Numbered from the stretch's first letter, positions 1-9,188 are shown. The stretch is DNA of 64,000 nucleotides from Methanosarcinaceae archaeon (GCA_020055655.1 JAIPUR010000001.1:124001-188000); one strand, 5' to 3'. The notes: a model not told the origin generated them from the letters alone. Made by a program: numbers and translations.

Positions 1-421
1 CTTCTTCAGTGTTTCCTGCAATCTTTTGCAGGAATTCTGTATCTATTCCAATAAGATCAAACATATCATCAGCATTTTTTAAAAGCATGCAGATATTATC
101 AATTTCAGCTTCAACCTTTTCTATAGCTTTGACCTTACCCTTGAGATTAGGCTGGTCAGGATCAACGTCATCTTTTGCATCCTGCAGGAATTCAAGTGTA
201 TATCTGACCCACTCATCTTTCAGCGATTCGCGGTATAGAAGTCCCTCTTCCTCAAGCAGATGATGCATATAGTTCACATCAGCCACACTGCGCTCCCCGC
301 CAGACAAGGCAGCCTTACAAAAATGATTCCACATATCCTCATCAGACTCAACGACAGGTGGTTTAGTATATCTCTTCTCTATCATTCCGACAAGATCAGC
401 AAACTTATTTGGGATATGCAT
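1..421 (-). CDS. Unrecognised protein, N-terminal part (runs off left edge)
   Basis: On the minus strand an open frame of 140 codons starts at an ATG at 421 (protein begins MHIPNKFADL) and continues past position 1, so only the N-terminus is visible. It is rich in acidic and leucine residues and looks helical (for example MHHLLEEEGL, then YTLEFLQDAK) with no membrane segment or metal motif. No clear ribosome binding site precedes it; a TATA-like TATAAATAA lies about 110 bases upstream on the same strand. It follows lon after a terminator, so it is probably transcribed alone. I do not recognise the family and give no function. The frame is open throughout with plausible composition, so that it is a gene is fairly sure. 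Confidence 0.65.
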   Translation of the reverse strand, partial: MHIPNKFADLVGMIEKRYTKPPVVESDEDMWNHFCKAALSGGERSVADVNYMHHLLEEEGLLYRESLKDEWVRYTLEFLQDAKDDVDPDQPNLKGKVKAIEKVEAEIDNICMLLKNADDMFDLIGIDTEFLQKIAGNTEE

Positions 422-578
422 AAAAGGGCAAATGACCCTCATGGTATAACTTTATTTCTGTGGCTGTGTGTTTGCCTGGAAATCAGATTGGATATTTTCA
501 TCATCAAAAAGAAGATTGTCACTATTATTTATACTGAATGTAAGAAAATAACCTTTTCTAAATGCATTGCATTACATG

Positions 579-616
579 AAAAAAAATGGATCAAGGAGAA
601 CAAAGGTCATTTGTTC
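579..616 (-). terminator. Terminator downstream of lon
   Basis: Inverted repeat GAACAAA (598-604) and TTTGTTC (610-616) with a 5-base loop lies just beyond the lon stop codon. On the minus strand it is followed after a short spacer by a run of T residues (the A-run near 579-586 on the plus strand). The form fits an intrinsic, T-rich archaeal terminator. Confidence 0.55.
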
Positions 617-637
617 ACCTGTATCCATTATCTGGTA

Positions 638-3025
638 TTAGATATTCCCTGCAGAGGCTATATTCTGTCCTGTGTACGAAACAACCGGTCTGTGAAGGTC
701 TATATCCAGTGCCTCCTTCAATACCTCTTCGATGGTCTCAACAGGTATGAACCTTAGTTCCTTCCTGACATCCTCGGGAACATCCTCAAGGTCCTTTTCG
801 TTCTCTTTTGGCAGGATGACCTTCTTTATACCAGCCCTGTGAGCAGCCAGTACTTTCTCTTTTATGCCACCTACAGGCATTACGGCTCCACTAAGGGTAA
901 TCTCACCTGTCATGGCAAGTTTTGGATCCACCGTTCTGCCGGTGATAAGCGATGTTATTGCAGTGAATAGTGTTACACCTGCCGATGGTCCATCCTTTGG
1001 AGTTGCACCTGAAGGTACATGGATGTGAATATCGCTTTCTGTGAAATCAAAGGTGTTCGCATTGCTGGCAAGTCTTGATCTGGCCAGACTGAGGGAAATA
1101 TGTGCCGATTCTTTCATCACATCTCCAAGCTGGCCGGTAAGTGTAAGCTTGCCTTTTCCAGGCATGAAAGTTCCTTCTATGAAAAGGATATCTCCCCCAA
1201 CAGGTGTCCATGCAAGTCCTGTTACCACACCAGGTACATCCTCTTTCCTTGCCTCGTCCTGACGGATGAGTTCTTTCCCAAGGACCTCTTTCAGCATATC
1301 GGCCTTTATAATGTATGGAAGTTTTACCTTTCCAGAAACGATTTTCTCTGACACGAACCTTGCAGCTCTGGCAAGCTGTTTCTTCAGTCCGCGAACTCCG
1401 GCTTCCCGGGTGTATCTCTCTATCATCAGTTTCAGGGCATCTTCCTCGATCCTTAGCTTGTCTGAATCGAGGCCGTGTTCCTCAAGTATTATAGGTATCA
1501 GGTGATCATTTGCGATCTCAAGTTTCTCATTTTTGGTGTATCCTGATATTTCAATGATCTCCATCCTGTCCCTCAGTGGTCCGGGAATGGTTGCCAGTGA
1601 GTTGGATGTAGCTATGAACAGTACCTCGGACAGGTCATACGGAACTTCCAGATAATGGTCTGAGAATGTATTGTTCTGTTCCGGATCAAGCACTTCCAGA
1701 AGTGCACTTGCGGGGTCTCCTGAATAAGAGGAAGACAGTTTGTCTATCTCATCAAGGATAAATACAGGATTCTTTGTTCCTGCTTTTTTGAGACCTTGTA
1801 TGATCCTTCCGGGCATGGCACCAATGTAGGTTCGTCTGTGTCCTCTGATCTCAGCTTCATCCCTGACACCTCCAAGACTCACACGCACATATTCCCTGCC
1901 AAGGGAATCTGCAATACTTTCACCAAGACTTGTCTTTCCGGTTCCGGGTGGTCCTGTGAAAAGCAGGATAGAACCTTGTTTTTCCTGCTTTAGTTTCATA
2001 ACTGCAAGATGCTGGATTATCCTTTCCTTTACCTTTTCAAGTCCGTTGTGATTGTTTTCAAGCGTATTACGGGCATGTTCGATGTCAATGCTCTTCCTTT
2101 CAGTGACTTGCCATGGGATGTCAAGCAGGATGTCAAGATAATTCCTGATAACATGACTCTCCGGGTTATGCTTCCCTCCGGTCTCAAGCTTTTTCAACTC
2201 GGAAAGTGCTTTCTTGTTCACATCATCAGGCATATATGAATCTTCGATCCTGTTTTTGTAATTATCCTCCTCTGAGTCAGAATCATCAAATTCATGAAGT
2301 TCTTCCTGGATTACTTTGAGTTGTTCTCGCAGCATTGCCTCTCGATGTGTTTTACTAACTTTTTCAGCAACCTTTTTAGCCACCTCCATCTGGATGTTTA
2401 TATTCTCCATCTGGTTTGTCAGGATATGCAGGAATGTAAGGTAGCGTTCACGGACAGATACCATTTCCAGAAGCTTCTGTTTTTCCGTAAGTTCGATCGG
2501 TATAAAAGGCATTACATAACCCATCATCTGGTCAACAGATTCCATATTGTCAATTGGCTTGGTAAAGGCTTCAGAACTCTTGAAGCGTTCACTAATTTTA
2601 TGGATGGTCTTTTTGACATCCTTGAATATTACTTCCTGAATTTCTTCTTCAAGGTCATTTATGTCTGGAACTGTTTCATAAGTGGTATAAAATGTTCCAT
2701 TTTTCTGGTACAAGTCAAGTGTTTTCACTCTTTGTACAGACTTTGCGGATACAAGGTAACCTTCATCTGCAGGCATTATAGACTTTAGCTCCAGAATATT
2801 TCCAGTCTTATAGAGTGTATCTTCGGAAAGATCTGAGTGTGCTGTTCCACTTTTCATTGTGATTGCCACTGCATATGCAGTATCCTCATTTTCCATTATT
2901 GAAAGGAGGATCTTTCCAGTGTCGTTGTCAGTCAGGAATTTGGTTCTGCTTTCAGGGTAGATTACTAGTTCAGAAAGTCTGATTACTATGCTTTCTGTTT
3001 TGTTTTCGGTTGCTTGTGGGTACAT
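638..3025 (-). CDS. lon: ATP-dependent protease Lon, bacterial-type LonA
   Basis: Cytoplasmic AAA+ protease that unfolds and degrades damaged or regulatory proteins. The 795-residue product has an N-terminal substrate-binding domain (about 10-200), a coiled region (200-245), Walker A GPPGTGKT at 358-365, Walker B VFILDEID at 421-428, and a C-terminal protease domain with the Ser-Lys dyad Ser681 (DGPSAGVT) and Lys724 (GGIKEK). It has the N-terminal domain of LonA and no transmembrane pair in the AAA module, so it differs from the membrane-bound LonB typical of archaea; transfer from bacteria is likely (inference). The ATG at 3025 has no good Shine-Dalgarno, but a TATA box at about 3079-3087 and a palindrome at 3052-3071 place the transcription start close to it. 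The same palindrome precedes the upstream marR gene, so MarR control is likely. Confidence 0.96.
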   Translation of the reverse strand: MYPQATENKTESIVIRLSELVIYPESRTKFLTDNDTGKILLSIMENEDTAYAVAITMKSGTAHSDLSEDTLYKTGNILELKSIMPADEGYLVSAKSVQRVKTLDLYQKNGTFYTTYETVPDINDLEEEIQEVIFKDVKKTIHKISERFKSSEAFTKPIDNMESVDQMMGYVMPFIPIELTEKQKLLEMVSVRERYLTFLHILTNQMENINIQMEVAKKVAEKVSKTHREAMLREQLKVIQEELHEFDDSDSEEDNYKNRIEDSYMPDDVNKKALSELKKLETGGKHNPESHVIRNYLDILLDIPWQVTERKSIDIEHARNTLENNHNGLEKVKERIIQHLAVMKLKQEKQGSILLFTGPPGTGKTSLGESIADSLGREYVRVSLGGVRDEAEIRGHRRTYIGAMPGRIIQGLKKAGTKNPVFILDEIDKLSSSYSGDPASALLEVLDPEQNNTFSDHYLEVPYDLSEVLFIATSNSLATIPGPLRDRMEIIEISGYTKNEKLEIANDHLIPIILEEHGLDSDKLRIEEDALKLMIERYTREAGVRGLKKQLARAARFVSEKIVSGKVKLPYIIKADMLKEVLGKELIRQDEARKEDVPGVVTGLAWTPVGGDILFIEGTFMPGKGKLTLTGQLGDVMKESAHISLSLARSRLASNANTFDFTESDIHIHVPSGATPKDGPSAGVTLFTAITSLITGRTVDPKLAMTGEITLSGAVMPVGGIKEKVLAAHRAGIKKVILPKENEKDLEDVPEDVRKELRFIPVETIEEVLKEALDIDLHRPVVSYTGQNIASAGNI

Positions 3026-3051
3026 TGTTCTTGTTTTAAATCATGTGTTGG

Positions 3052-3071
3052 TTAGTTAGCCTTTACCTAAT
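3052..3071. promoter_or_regulatory. Candidate MarR operator in the lon promoter
   Basis: Palindrome-like TTAGTTAG-CCTT-TACCTAAT (half site TTAG[G/T]TA) lies 27 bases upstream of the lon start codon and just downstream of a TATA-like element (minus strand TTTATATC, about 3079-3087), hence over the expected transcription start. It matches 18 of 20 bases of the element in front of marR at 3526-3545. Binding is inferred. Confidence 0.6.
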
Positions 3072-3089
3072 GTTTGAGATATAAAAAAA

Positions 3090-3509
3090 TCATCTCACCT
3101 TTCCTAAGATTCCGATAAGCGTTGAAACTTCAGCTTCATTCAGTGAAAGGACCATTCTTTGAGTCAGTTTCAATAAAGCGATCTGCTCACATCGACAGAC
3201 ATTCTGTCCTTTCTCGGTCAGGCAGATATAATAGATCCTGCCATCATCGGGTGATCTCTTTTTGTAGACATATTCCATCCGGATGAACTTGTTAATCATT
3301 TCCGATATCGTAGGTTTGGAGTTCCTTGTGACTTCAGCAAGCTTGCTGAATGTGATCTCTCCATGTTCGTCAATGACCTGCAGATATCTCACCTGCTTCA
3401 TAGTTATGTCCGATGATCCGCATTCACAGAGAATCTCAGAAGAGCATTGGTTCTTAATACTGAGTAAATTCTCAAAAACTATGAATAAATGCTCTTTTCT
3501 CTCTATCAT
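3090..3509 (-). CDS. MarR-family winged-helix transcriptional regulator
   Basis: 139-residue DNA-binding repressor type protein. The middle carries the helix-turn-helix (ITFSKLAEVTRNSKPTISEM, about 52-71) and the wing with the typical DDGR (SPDDGRIYYICLT), followed by a C-terminal dimerisation helix. Several cysteines cluster near residues 22-30 (CSSEILCECG) and another pair at about 109-111; a redox or metal role is possible but unproven. The gene is on the same strand as lon and 64 bases upstream of it. Identical-looking palindromes lie over its own promoter and over that of lon, which suggests autoregulation plus control of lon. The ligand is unknown. Confidence 0.88.
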   Translation of the reverse strand: MIERKEHLFIVFENLLSIKNQCSSEILCECGSSDITMKQVRYLQVIDEHGEITFSKLAEVTRNSKPTISEMINKFIRMEYVYKKRSPDDGRIYYICLTEKGQNVCRCEQIALLKLTQRMVLSLNEAEVSTLIGILGKVR

Positions 3510-3525
3510 ATTTCTATCAGGTTCA

Positions 3526-3545
3526 TTAGTTAGTCATTACCTAAT
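3526..3545. promoter_or_regulatory. Candidate MarR operator in the marR promoter
   Basis: TTAGTTAG-TCAT-TACCTAAT lies 17-36 bases upstream of the marR start and abuts a TATA box on the minus strand (TATATAAT, about 3541-3549). It shares 18 of 20 bases with the element at 3052-3071, including both half sites. Its position over the start of transcription fits repression. Confidence 0.6.
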
Positions 3546-3592
3546 TATATACATGTTGGTCTGGGTATAGAAATATTGTAAAAAATAAAAAC

Positions 3593-4126
3593 TTATGTTA
3601 ACTCTCTCTTCAATATCTTGTGAGCGACATTAAGTTGCTTGAACTTCTCGGTATCTCCAGTTGGCTTGTCGGGATGTAGTTCTCTTGCCATCAATTTATA
3701 TTTTTCATTTATGATAGTGAAGTCAGTTTCATCGTGGTCGCAGTCAAAGAATTTTCTTGCTTCCTGGCGCTTCTGATGGACATCTTTGTTTTCTTTGAAT
3801 TCTGAAATAAAATCATCTATTGTGATGTCTTCTTCAAGCACGCGGTTCGTTTCCATCTCGATGACCTTTGAGAGTACATACATATTTTCCACATAGTTCT
3901 TTTGCATATTGTGGGTGAAATGCATGCGATGATCCCCTATCCACCATGTTGCAGAGGCCTTGATCTTTCTCATTCCCATACGCTCAAGGGAGATCTCAAT
4001 ATCATTGTCGACGATGCCGATCTTTTTCAAAGATGTAATAATGTTATTCCGAAATTGTACAGCTCTTCTGTTGCTGGCACTTTTAACATTCACTTCACCA
4101 ATTTCATGTCCTTTTATTTTAACCAT
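3593..4126 (-). CDS. J-domain (DnaJ-like) protein
   Basis: 177-residue protein with a C-terminal J domain: helix II (INEKYKLMARELHPDK) and the diagnostic His-Pro-Asp tripeptide at about residues 149-151, followed by the helix III region. The N-terminal 110 residues (basic; RAVQFRNNII, MRKIKASATWW) are not a known DnaJ zinc-finger or substrate-binding domain. It should stimulate an Hsp70 partner, but no dnaK is near. Similar N-domain plus J-domain proteins occur in methanogens; the client is unknown. ATG start at 4126. It is separated from marR and from the frd operon, so it is probably monocistronic. Confidence 0.8.
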   Translation of the reverse strand: MVKIKGHEIGEVNVKSASNRRAVQFRNNIITSLKKIGIVDNDIEISLERMGMRKIKASATWWIGDHRMHFTHNMQKNYVENMYVLSKVIEMETNRVLEEDITIDDFISEFKENKDVHQKRQEARKFFDCDHDETDFTIINEKYKLMARELHPDKPTGDTEKFKQLNVAHKILKRELT

Positions 4127-4214
4127 TAATTTCCACTCAGTTTCGTTTTTTTTTACTCCTTTAGTGTTATGCTCCCTTAAATAATCATGTGTATATTTTA
4201 AATTCAGCTTAGTT

Positions 4215-4256
4215 CAAAAAAGAAAAGCAGAAAGAAGTGTATAGACCCAAGTCTAT
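4215..4256 (-). terminator. Terminator of the fumarase-frdAB operon
   Basis: Hairpin ATAGAC-ccaa-GTCTAT (4241-4256) followed on the minus strand by a T-rich tract (plus-strand A/G-rich 4215-4239). It lies about 65 bases after the frdB stop codon. Confidence 0.5.
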
Positions 4257-4320
4257 CTGTCGTACTACAAATAAAATAAAATTAAAGGATGCTTGAATCT
4301 CCCAAAAGGTTTTCAAAACT

Positions 4321-5070
4321 CTATTCCATCTTTCCTCTCAATTTCAAAATACCCTGCGTGGGCGTGACCTTCTTCGGGCAAACTGCCACACACTTGTAAA
4401 CCACATCACATCCCCATACTCCAGAATCTGAATTGATGAATTTAGCCAGCTCTTTTCTGTCCTTTTCTTTGCTTCGTGGGTCCAGATGGAATCTCCATGC
4501 TTTAGCAAGAGCTGCTGGTCCGAGATATTCTCCATTCCTCGCAGCAGCCGGACATGCTCCGTGGCATGTGGCGCATAGGATACAATTGGTGTATTTTTCC
4601 AGTTGTATCTGCATAGAAGGTTCCATGAGTGTTGCCTTTTCCTTAGCATCGGAATTTATCCACGGTTTAATGGAATCCACCAGCTCATAGAAATGATCCA
4701 TATCCACAATTAGATCCCGAATTACGCTTAGGTTTGGAAGTGGTTCAACAAGTATCCCATTCCTGCCTTCGATTATTTCTGATGGTTTTATGGATGCTAC
4801 GCCATCCTTTGGTTCATCTGTAGTCTCATCCTTCACTTCAGATACCTGCGTCCTGCATGCAAGTCTTGGAACTTTGTTAATGAGCATGGCACAACTTCCA
4901 CAAACAGCACCCCTGCAAGAATATCTGAAGCACAGGCTTCCATCTATCTTTTCCTGCACGTGGAAAAGTGCTTCAAGAACCGTCATTCCCGGTCTTTCTT
5001 CAACAGTGAATCTATCAATCCAAATCTGTTCTCTATCCTGCCTTCTTATCATCAACTCAAATTCGGACAT
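4321..5070 (-). CDS. frdB: Fumarate reductase/succinate dehydrogenase iron-sulfur subunit
   Basis: Iron-sulfur subunit passing electrons to or from the flavoprotein FrdA. With the start at 5070 ([10 protein letters not shown]), whose ATG overlaps the frdA stop as TAATG, it is 249 residues. N-terminal plant-type [2Fe-2S] ligands are Cys52, 57, 60 and 72; a C-terminal ferredoxin-like domain has CxxCxxCxxxCP at 163-174 and Cys221, 227 and 231, the usual set for [4Fe-4S] and [3Fe-4S]. Methanogen thiol:fumarate reductase subunit TfrB carries in addition a long C-terminal HdrB-like region with CCG motifs; that region is absent here. No membrane anchor gene follows. The electron donor is therefore open. 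A longer reading frame to 5172 exists but lies inside frdA. Confidence 0.9.
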   Translation of the reverse strand: MSEFELMIRRQDREQIWIDRFTVEERPGMTVLEALFHVQEKIDGSLCFRYSCRGAVCGSCAMLINKVPRLACRTQVSEVKDETTDEPKDGVASIKPSEIIEGRNGILVEPLPNLSVIRDLIVDMDHFYELVDSIKPWINSDAKEKATLMEPSMQIQLEKYTNCILCATCHGACPAAARNGEYLGPAALAKAWRFHLDPRSKEKDRKELAKFINSDSGVWGCDVVYKCVAVCPKKVTPTQGILKLRGKME

Positions 5071-6746
5071 TAGTATTCCCTCCTTTTTGGCTGGAACTGA
5101 GTTATAGTGACGTCCTTGTAAGCCAGTCGGGGACCTTCTTCCGTATAATATGCAAGTGTGTGTTTGAGCCACTCCTCATCATTACGTTCTGTAAAGTCAG
5201 TCCTGAAATGTGCTCCCCGGCTTTCTTCCCGAACGAGAGCACCAAGGGTTATTACCTGGGCCAGTTCAAGCATAGCCTTTAATTCAAGGGCATTGAGAAG
5301 TTCGAAATTGAAGACATTAGTTTTGCTCATAACTTTGATATTATCAGCTCTTTTTTTCAATTCCTTAATTCTCTCAAATGCAAGATCAAGCTTCTCCCTT
5401 GTTCTGAAAACACCCACATTATTCTGCATCACAGCCTGCAATTCTTCCCGGATCTCTGCAAAATTCTCTCCACTTTCGCCCATGAGAGCCTTTATCATTT
5501 CATTCTCATCTGCAATGGCTTTTGATAATATATCATCCGATATAGCTTCCTGCGAGACTATATAATCTGAAGCAGCAGCACCTGCACGCTTTCCAAAAAC
5601 AACAGTATCAAGTAATGAATTACCACCAAGCCTGTTTGCACCATGTACACTTATGCAGGCACATTCACCCACTGCGTATAATCCTGATACAGGAGTTTCC
5701 CCATCTTTGTTAGAGCTGACACCGCCCATTGAATAATGCTGTCCGGGTTGCACTGGTATAGGTTCCTTGACCGGATCCACTCCGGCAAAATCAATTGATA
5801 TCTGACGAATCCCTGGTAATCTTTCATTGATGGTGTCATTTCCAAGGTGCGTTATATCAAGCTGCACATATCCTCCTGGAAAAGCTCTGCCCTCGTCAAT
5901 TTCTGTTTGTATTGCTCGTGCTACAATATCTCTTTGTGCAAGTTCCATGGCATTTGCTGCGTAATTTATCATGAAACGCTCATGGTTCTTATTGTAAAGG
6001 TAGCCGCCCTCTCCCCTTGCACCTTCGGTTATCAGTATATTCGTGCCAAGAAGTGTGGTCGGATGAAATTGTACAAATTCCATATCCTGAAGGGGAACGC
6101 CGGCAGTATATGCAAGACCGATGCCAGATCCCCGGTTTATAATGGCATTGGTGGAACGCTGGTAAATTCGTCCGTATCCTCCGGTTGCAAGAATGGTAGC
6201 TTTTGCCCTGAAGGATTCCAATTTTGAATCAATAGTATTCATTGCCAGAAAACCTACGCATTTCTCTTTGTCTACAATTAGCTTTGTGACCAGCCATTCG
6301 CTATAAACTTTAATTCCAGACCTTAGGACCTGTTCGTATAACGTGTGTAAAAGATTATGTCCTGTTCTATCACCTGCATAACAGGTCCTTGGAAAACCAG
6401 CTCCTCCAAAAGGACGCTGTGCAATATTTCCGTCTTCAGTGCGTGAGAAATTAGTGCCCCAATTCTCCATTTCAATTACTCTTTCAGGTGCTTCCCTGCA
6501 AAGTATTTCCACGGTATCCTGGTCTGCGAGATAATCACTTCCTTTTACAGTGTCTAATGCATGTGATCCCCAGCTATCATCAAGTCCTAGTGAAGCATTG
6601 ATCCCACCCTGTGCTGCACCGGAATGACTGCGAATCGGATGGACCTTTGAGATTATAGCAACGTCTACACCTTTCTTATCAGCTTCAAGGGCTGCTCTTA
6701 AACCTGCAAGTCCTCCACCTATTACTATAATATCGTGATCTATCAT
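5070..6746 (-). CDS. frdA: Fumarate reductase/succinate dehydrogenase flavoprotein subunit
   Basis: 558-residue catalytic flavoprotein interconverting fumarate and succinate. Visible features are the FAD dinucleotide fold GGGLAG at 10-15, the SHSGAAQGG motif with His41 as the expected covalent FAD attachment site, the QFHPTTL and EGARGEGG segments of the active site, and VHGANRLGG near residue 370. The C-terminus ([17 protein letters not shown]) is typical of the family. ATG at 6746 overlaps the stop of the upstream fumarase-like gene (ATGA). Direction cannot be decided from sequence; in an anaerobic methanogen with a fumarase partner, reduction of fumarate for succinate synthesis is more likely. 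It resembles SdhA/FrdA and TfrA alike. Confidence 0.92.
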   Translation of the reverse strand: MIDHDIIVIGGGLAGLRAALEADKKGVDVAIISKVHPIRSHSGAAQGGINASLGLDDSWGSHALDTVKGSDYLADQDTVEILCREAPERVIEMENWGTNFSRTEDGNIAQRPFGGAGFPRTCYAGDRTGHNLLHTLYEQVLRSGIKVYSEWLVTKLIVDKEKCVGFLAMNTIDSKLESFRAKATILATGGYGRIYQRSTNAIINRGSGIGLAYTAGVPLQDMEFVQFHPTTLLGTNILITEGARGEGGYLYNKNHERFMINYAANAMELAQRDIVARAIQTEIDEGRAFPGGYVQLDITHLGNDTINERLPGIRQISIDFAGVDPVKEPIPVQPGQHYSMGGVSSNKDGETPVSGLYAVGECACISVHGANRLGGNSLLDTVVFGKRAGAAASDYIVSQEAISDDILSKAIADENEMIKALMGESGENFAEIREELQAVMQNNVGVFRTREKLDLAFERIKELKKRADNIKVMSKTNVFNFELLNALELKAMLELAQVITLGALVREESRGAHFRTDFTERNDEEWLKHTLAYYTEEGPRLAYKDVTITQFQPKRREY

Positions 6747-8131
6747 TTCTCCACTCCCGTTAGTTTCATTGGGTCAAGCAGCTGATCTATTTCCTCTTCT
6801 GTGAGCAGTTCCATTTCCCTGACCACTTCTTTGATGCTCTTATTTTCCCTGTGTGCCTGATATGCAATTTCTGTAGCCTCTTCATATCCTATGAGGGGTG
6901 CAAGAGATGTTGCAATCGCAAGGCTTGATTCTGCAAGCTCAGCACAACGCTGGACATTAGCAGTTATACCTTGCAGGCATTTGCGATTGAAAGAGTCGAT
7001 TGATCCTGAAAGTATCCTTATGGATTTTAAAAGGTTATATGCAAGCATTGGAGTGAAAACATTAAGTTCCAGCTGTCCTCCCTGTGCAGCCATCATTATT
7101 GCAGTGTCGTTTCCTATTACCTGGAATGCTGCCATATTCATCATTTCAGCCATTACCGGATTGACCTTTGCAGGCATGATGGAAGATCCGGGTTGTACAG
7201 CAGGGAGATTTATCTCACCAATACTGGCACGTGGCCCGCTGGAAAGCAATCTAAGGTCATTTGCTATCTTTATGAGATCCACGGAAAGATTGCGAAGTGC
7301 TGCAGATGTGTTCAATATTGCATCTGCTCCCTGTGTAGCTTCAAATGGATTTTCAGTTAATCTAAAATCCATCTCAGTTATTTGATTTACCTCAAAAACA
7401 GCAAATTTTCCAAAATCTTCAAGAGAATTAAGTCCTGTACCAACTGCTGTTCCACCAATATTCAGCTCACCAAGGTCGTCCATGGCTCTAAATATTTTAT
7501 TTATACTAAGTTCGACCATTCTTGCATAGCCACTGAATTCCTGTCCCAAAGTAATGGGTACAGCATCCTGTAAATGAGTTCTTCCAGGTTTGACAATATA
7601 AATGAATTCAGATGATATTTCGTTTAGGATACTTTGTAATTCAACAAGTTTCGGGAGTAGTTCTGATTTTAATGCTTCCATTGCAGAGATATGAATTGCA
7701 GTATGTGTGGTATCATTGGAAGACTGGGACATGTTCACATGATCATTAGGGTGAATTATATCGTATCTTCCCATGTCAAAGCCTTTTATTTCAAGAGCAC
7801 AGTTGGCAATAACCTCATTTGCATTCATATTCTGTGATGTTCCGGCTCCTGATTGAAATGCATCAACCACAAATTGTTCATTAAGCTTTCCTTCTCTGAC
7901 TTTAGTGGCAGCCTGAACTATTGCTTCTCCAATTTCAGGGTCAAGCTTTCCAAGTTGCATATTTGCCTTTGCAGATGCGATCTTGATCGTAGCCTGTGCT
8001 TTTATGAAAACAGATGGCAGCTTCTCGCCACTAACATTAAAGTTCTCCACTGCTCTTGCAGTTTGAGGACCATAGTATGCATTATCCGGTACTTTCACTT
8101 CTCCAAGTGTATCTTTTTCTAAACGGACCAC
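6743..8131 (-). CDS. Class II fumarase / aspartase superfamily enzyme
   Basis: Makes fumarate either from malate (fumarase) or aspartate (aspartase). Conserved blocks are [25 protein letters not shown], the THLQDA catalytic region and the flexible signature loop [11 protein letters not shown]. Several blocks are mixed: HPNDHVN and [10 protein letters not shown] with PAKVNP resemble aspartase, while SSND and VGTGLNS resemble FumC. I chose GTG at 8131 (462 residues, protein starting [14 protein letters not shown]) because GGTGA lies 4-5 bases before it; a TTG at 8155 is possible. The gene overlaps frdA by 4 bases and is first in the operon, so its product probably feeds the fumarate reductase. 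Substrate is undecided; fumarase is slightly favoured by context. Confidence 0.88.
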   Translation of the reverse strand: MVRLEKDTLGEVKVPDNAYYGPQTARAVENFNVSGEKLPSVFIKAQATIKIASAKANMQLGKLDPEIGEAIVQAATKVREGKLNEQFVVDAFQSGAGTSQNMNANEVIANCALEIKGFDMGRYDIIHPNDHVNMSQSSNDTTHTAIHISAMEALKSELLPKLVELQSILNEISSEFIYIVKPGRTHLQDAVPITLGQEFSGYARMVELSINKIFRAMDDLGELNIGGTAVGTGLNSLEDFGKFAVFEVNQITEMDFRLTENPFEATQGADAILNTSAALRNLSVDLIKIANDLRLLSSGPRASIGEINLPAVQPGSSIMPAKVNPVMAEMMNMAAFQVIGNDTAIMMAAQGGQLELNVFTPMLAYNLLKSIRILSGSIDSFNRKCLQGITANVQRCAELAESSLAIATSLAPLIGYEEATEIAYQAHRENKSIKEVVREMELLTEEEIDQLLDPMKLTGVEK

Positions 8132-8176
8132 AAAATCACCACAGTAAATATCCAAAAAGTCTAAAGTCCAAAATCT

Positions 8177-8202
8177 AAACTTTAATTTAAAACTTTAATT
8201 TA
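8177..8202. repeat. 13-bp tandem direct repeat upstream of the fumarase operon
   Basis: Two perfect adjacent copies of AAACTTTAATTTA, about 50 bases upstream of the proposed GTG start of the fumarase-like gene. They could be a regulator site or simply AT-rich promoter DNA. Confidence 0.4.
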
Positions 8203-8419
8203 ATTTGTAGATTCTAATAACTCCCCAATTAAAAATTGAAGATCCTATTAGATAAACATATGGTTTGAGTTTCTTTTCAACAATTTCCTAGATGAATGTA
8301 TTCAAATCACATTTACTTGATTTAATGGCAAATTAATTTTTTGAAAAGTTATATATATGACACATGTGTACGTTTATACAAGAAATAATTAAATGTCCAA
8401 AATAAAGCGAGGTGGACTT

Positions 8420-8602
8420 ATGTCATCATGGGAATACGATGTAATACCTGTTAGATTCGGAGTATGGGATGTAACCAAGAAAGAATTGAATAAGCTTGGT
8501 GTGGATGGATGGGAATTGATCAAATTCACTGAAGATATAGATGAAAATGGGATGGTACAGGCTTTCTTCAAGCGTGAAGTAGACGGGCTTGAAGCATTCT
8601 AG
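8420..8602 (+). CDS. Small DUF4177-like protein
   Basis: 60-residue protein starting MSSWEYDVIPV. The pattern WEY at the start, LNKLGVDGWEL in the middle and AFFKRE near the end matches the DUF4177 family of small cytoplasmic proteins of unknown function. ATG at 8420 is preferred over the upstream ATG at 8393 because AGGTGG lies 6 bases before it. A TATATATA box lies at about 8348-8355. No partner gene is evident. Confidence 0.72.
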   Translation: MSSWEYDVIPVRFGVWDVTKKELNKLGVDGWELIKFTEDIDENGMVQAFFKREVDGLEAF

Positions 8603-8741
8603 TCCATTTTCTTATCTTTTCTTTCTATTTCTTAAGCTCACTTTTTAGTAATTAAGTAGAACCTTGATCAAATAGGCATTAAACATGATTTTTACATATT
8701 TTCAGAATCTTTTAATTATTATGACTTCCATTTAGCATAAT

Positions 8742-9014
8742 ATGACTGAGAATAACACAAAAGAACAGGAATCAAAAACTAAAAGAGCTGAAAAAAATAT
8801 GGCTAAACCAATGGCTCATGATCTGGGATCAGGCGGTCTTTCCGTTTCCGGTGGATGTTCTATAACTCCCGGTCTTGGAATCGAATATCATGCACATAAG
8901 TCCCATGGCCTGCAAGGTGCAGCTGATATGTGGATCGACAAAAGCAAGTTCATTGAGAATCTTTCAATGGATGAAGCAACTCGAGATCATATAAAGAAGT
9001 TATCACGTCAGTGA
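8742..9014 (+). CDS. Small hypothetical protein, glycine-rich centre
   Basis: 90 residues: a charged, lysine-rich N-terminus (about 1-22), a Gly/Ser-rich middle (DLGSGGLSVSGGCS, about 27-40) with a single cysteine, a His-containing segment (YHAHKSHG) and a helical C-terminus. No family recognised. No Shine-Dalgarno is present and an AT-rich TATA-like stretch (about 8706-8718) sits some 25 bases before the ATG, so the message may be leaderless. Confidence 0.55.
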   Translation: MTENNTKEQESKTKRAEKNMAKPMAHDLGSGGLSVSGGCSITPGLGIEYHAHKSHGLQGAADMWIDKSKFIENLSMDEATRDHIKKLSRQ

Positions 9015-9188
9015 TAGTTCCTTTATCTTCTGTTTTTGATTTCAGATTTCAGATCTTTACTAAACTCTATTCTTCTTTACTGATCTCCTGAAGCATTTTT
9101 TCTTTTTATATAGGAACGGACAGTTTCTTAAAATGCTCTATAAGATCAGAACCCCATTGCAAAGCCTGTGGTTCGCAACTTATGAATT

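Noticed and set aside
260-757. 165-codon plus-strand frame at the left edge
   Set aside because: It overlaps the truncated minus-strand gene, the lon terminator and the end of lon; its protein is unlike any family and rich in Cys/His/Trp, typical of an antisense shadow.
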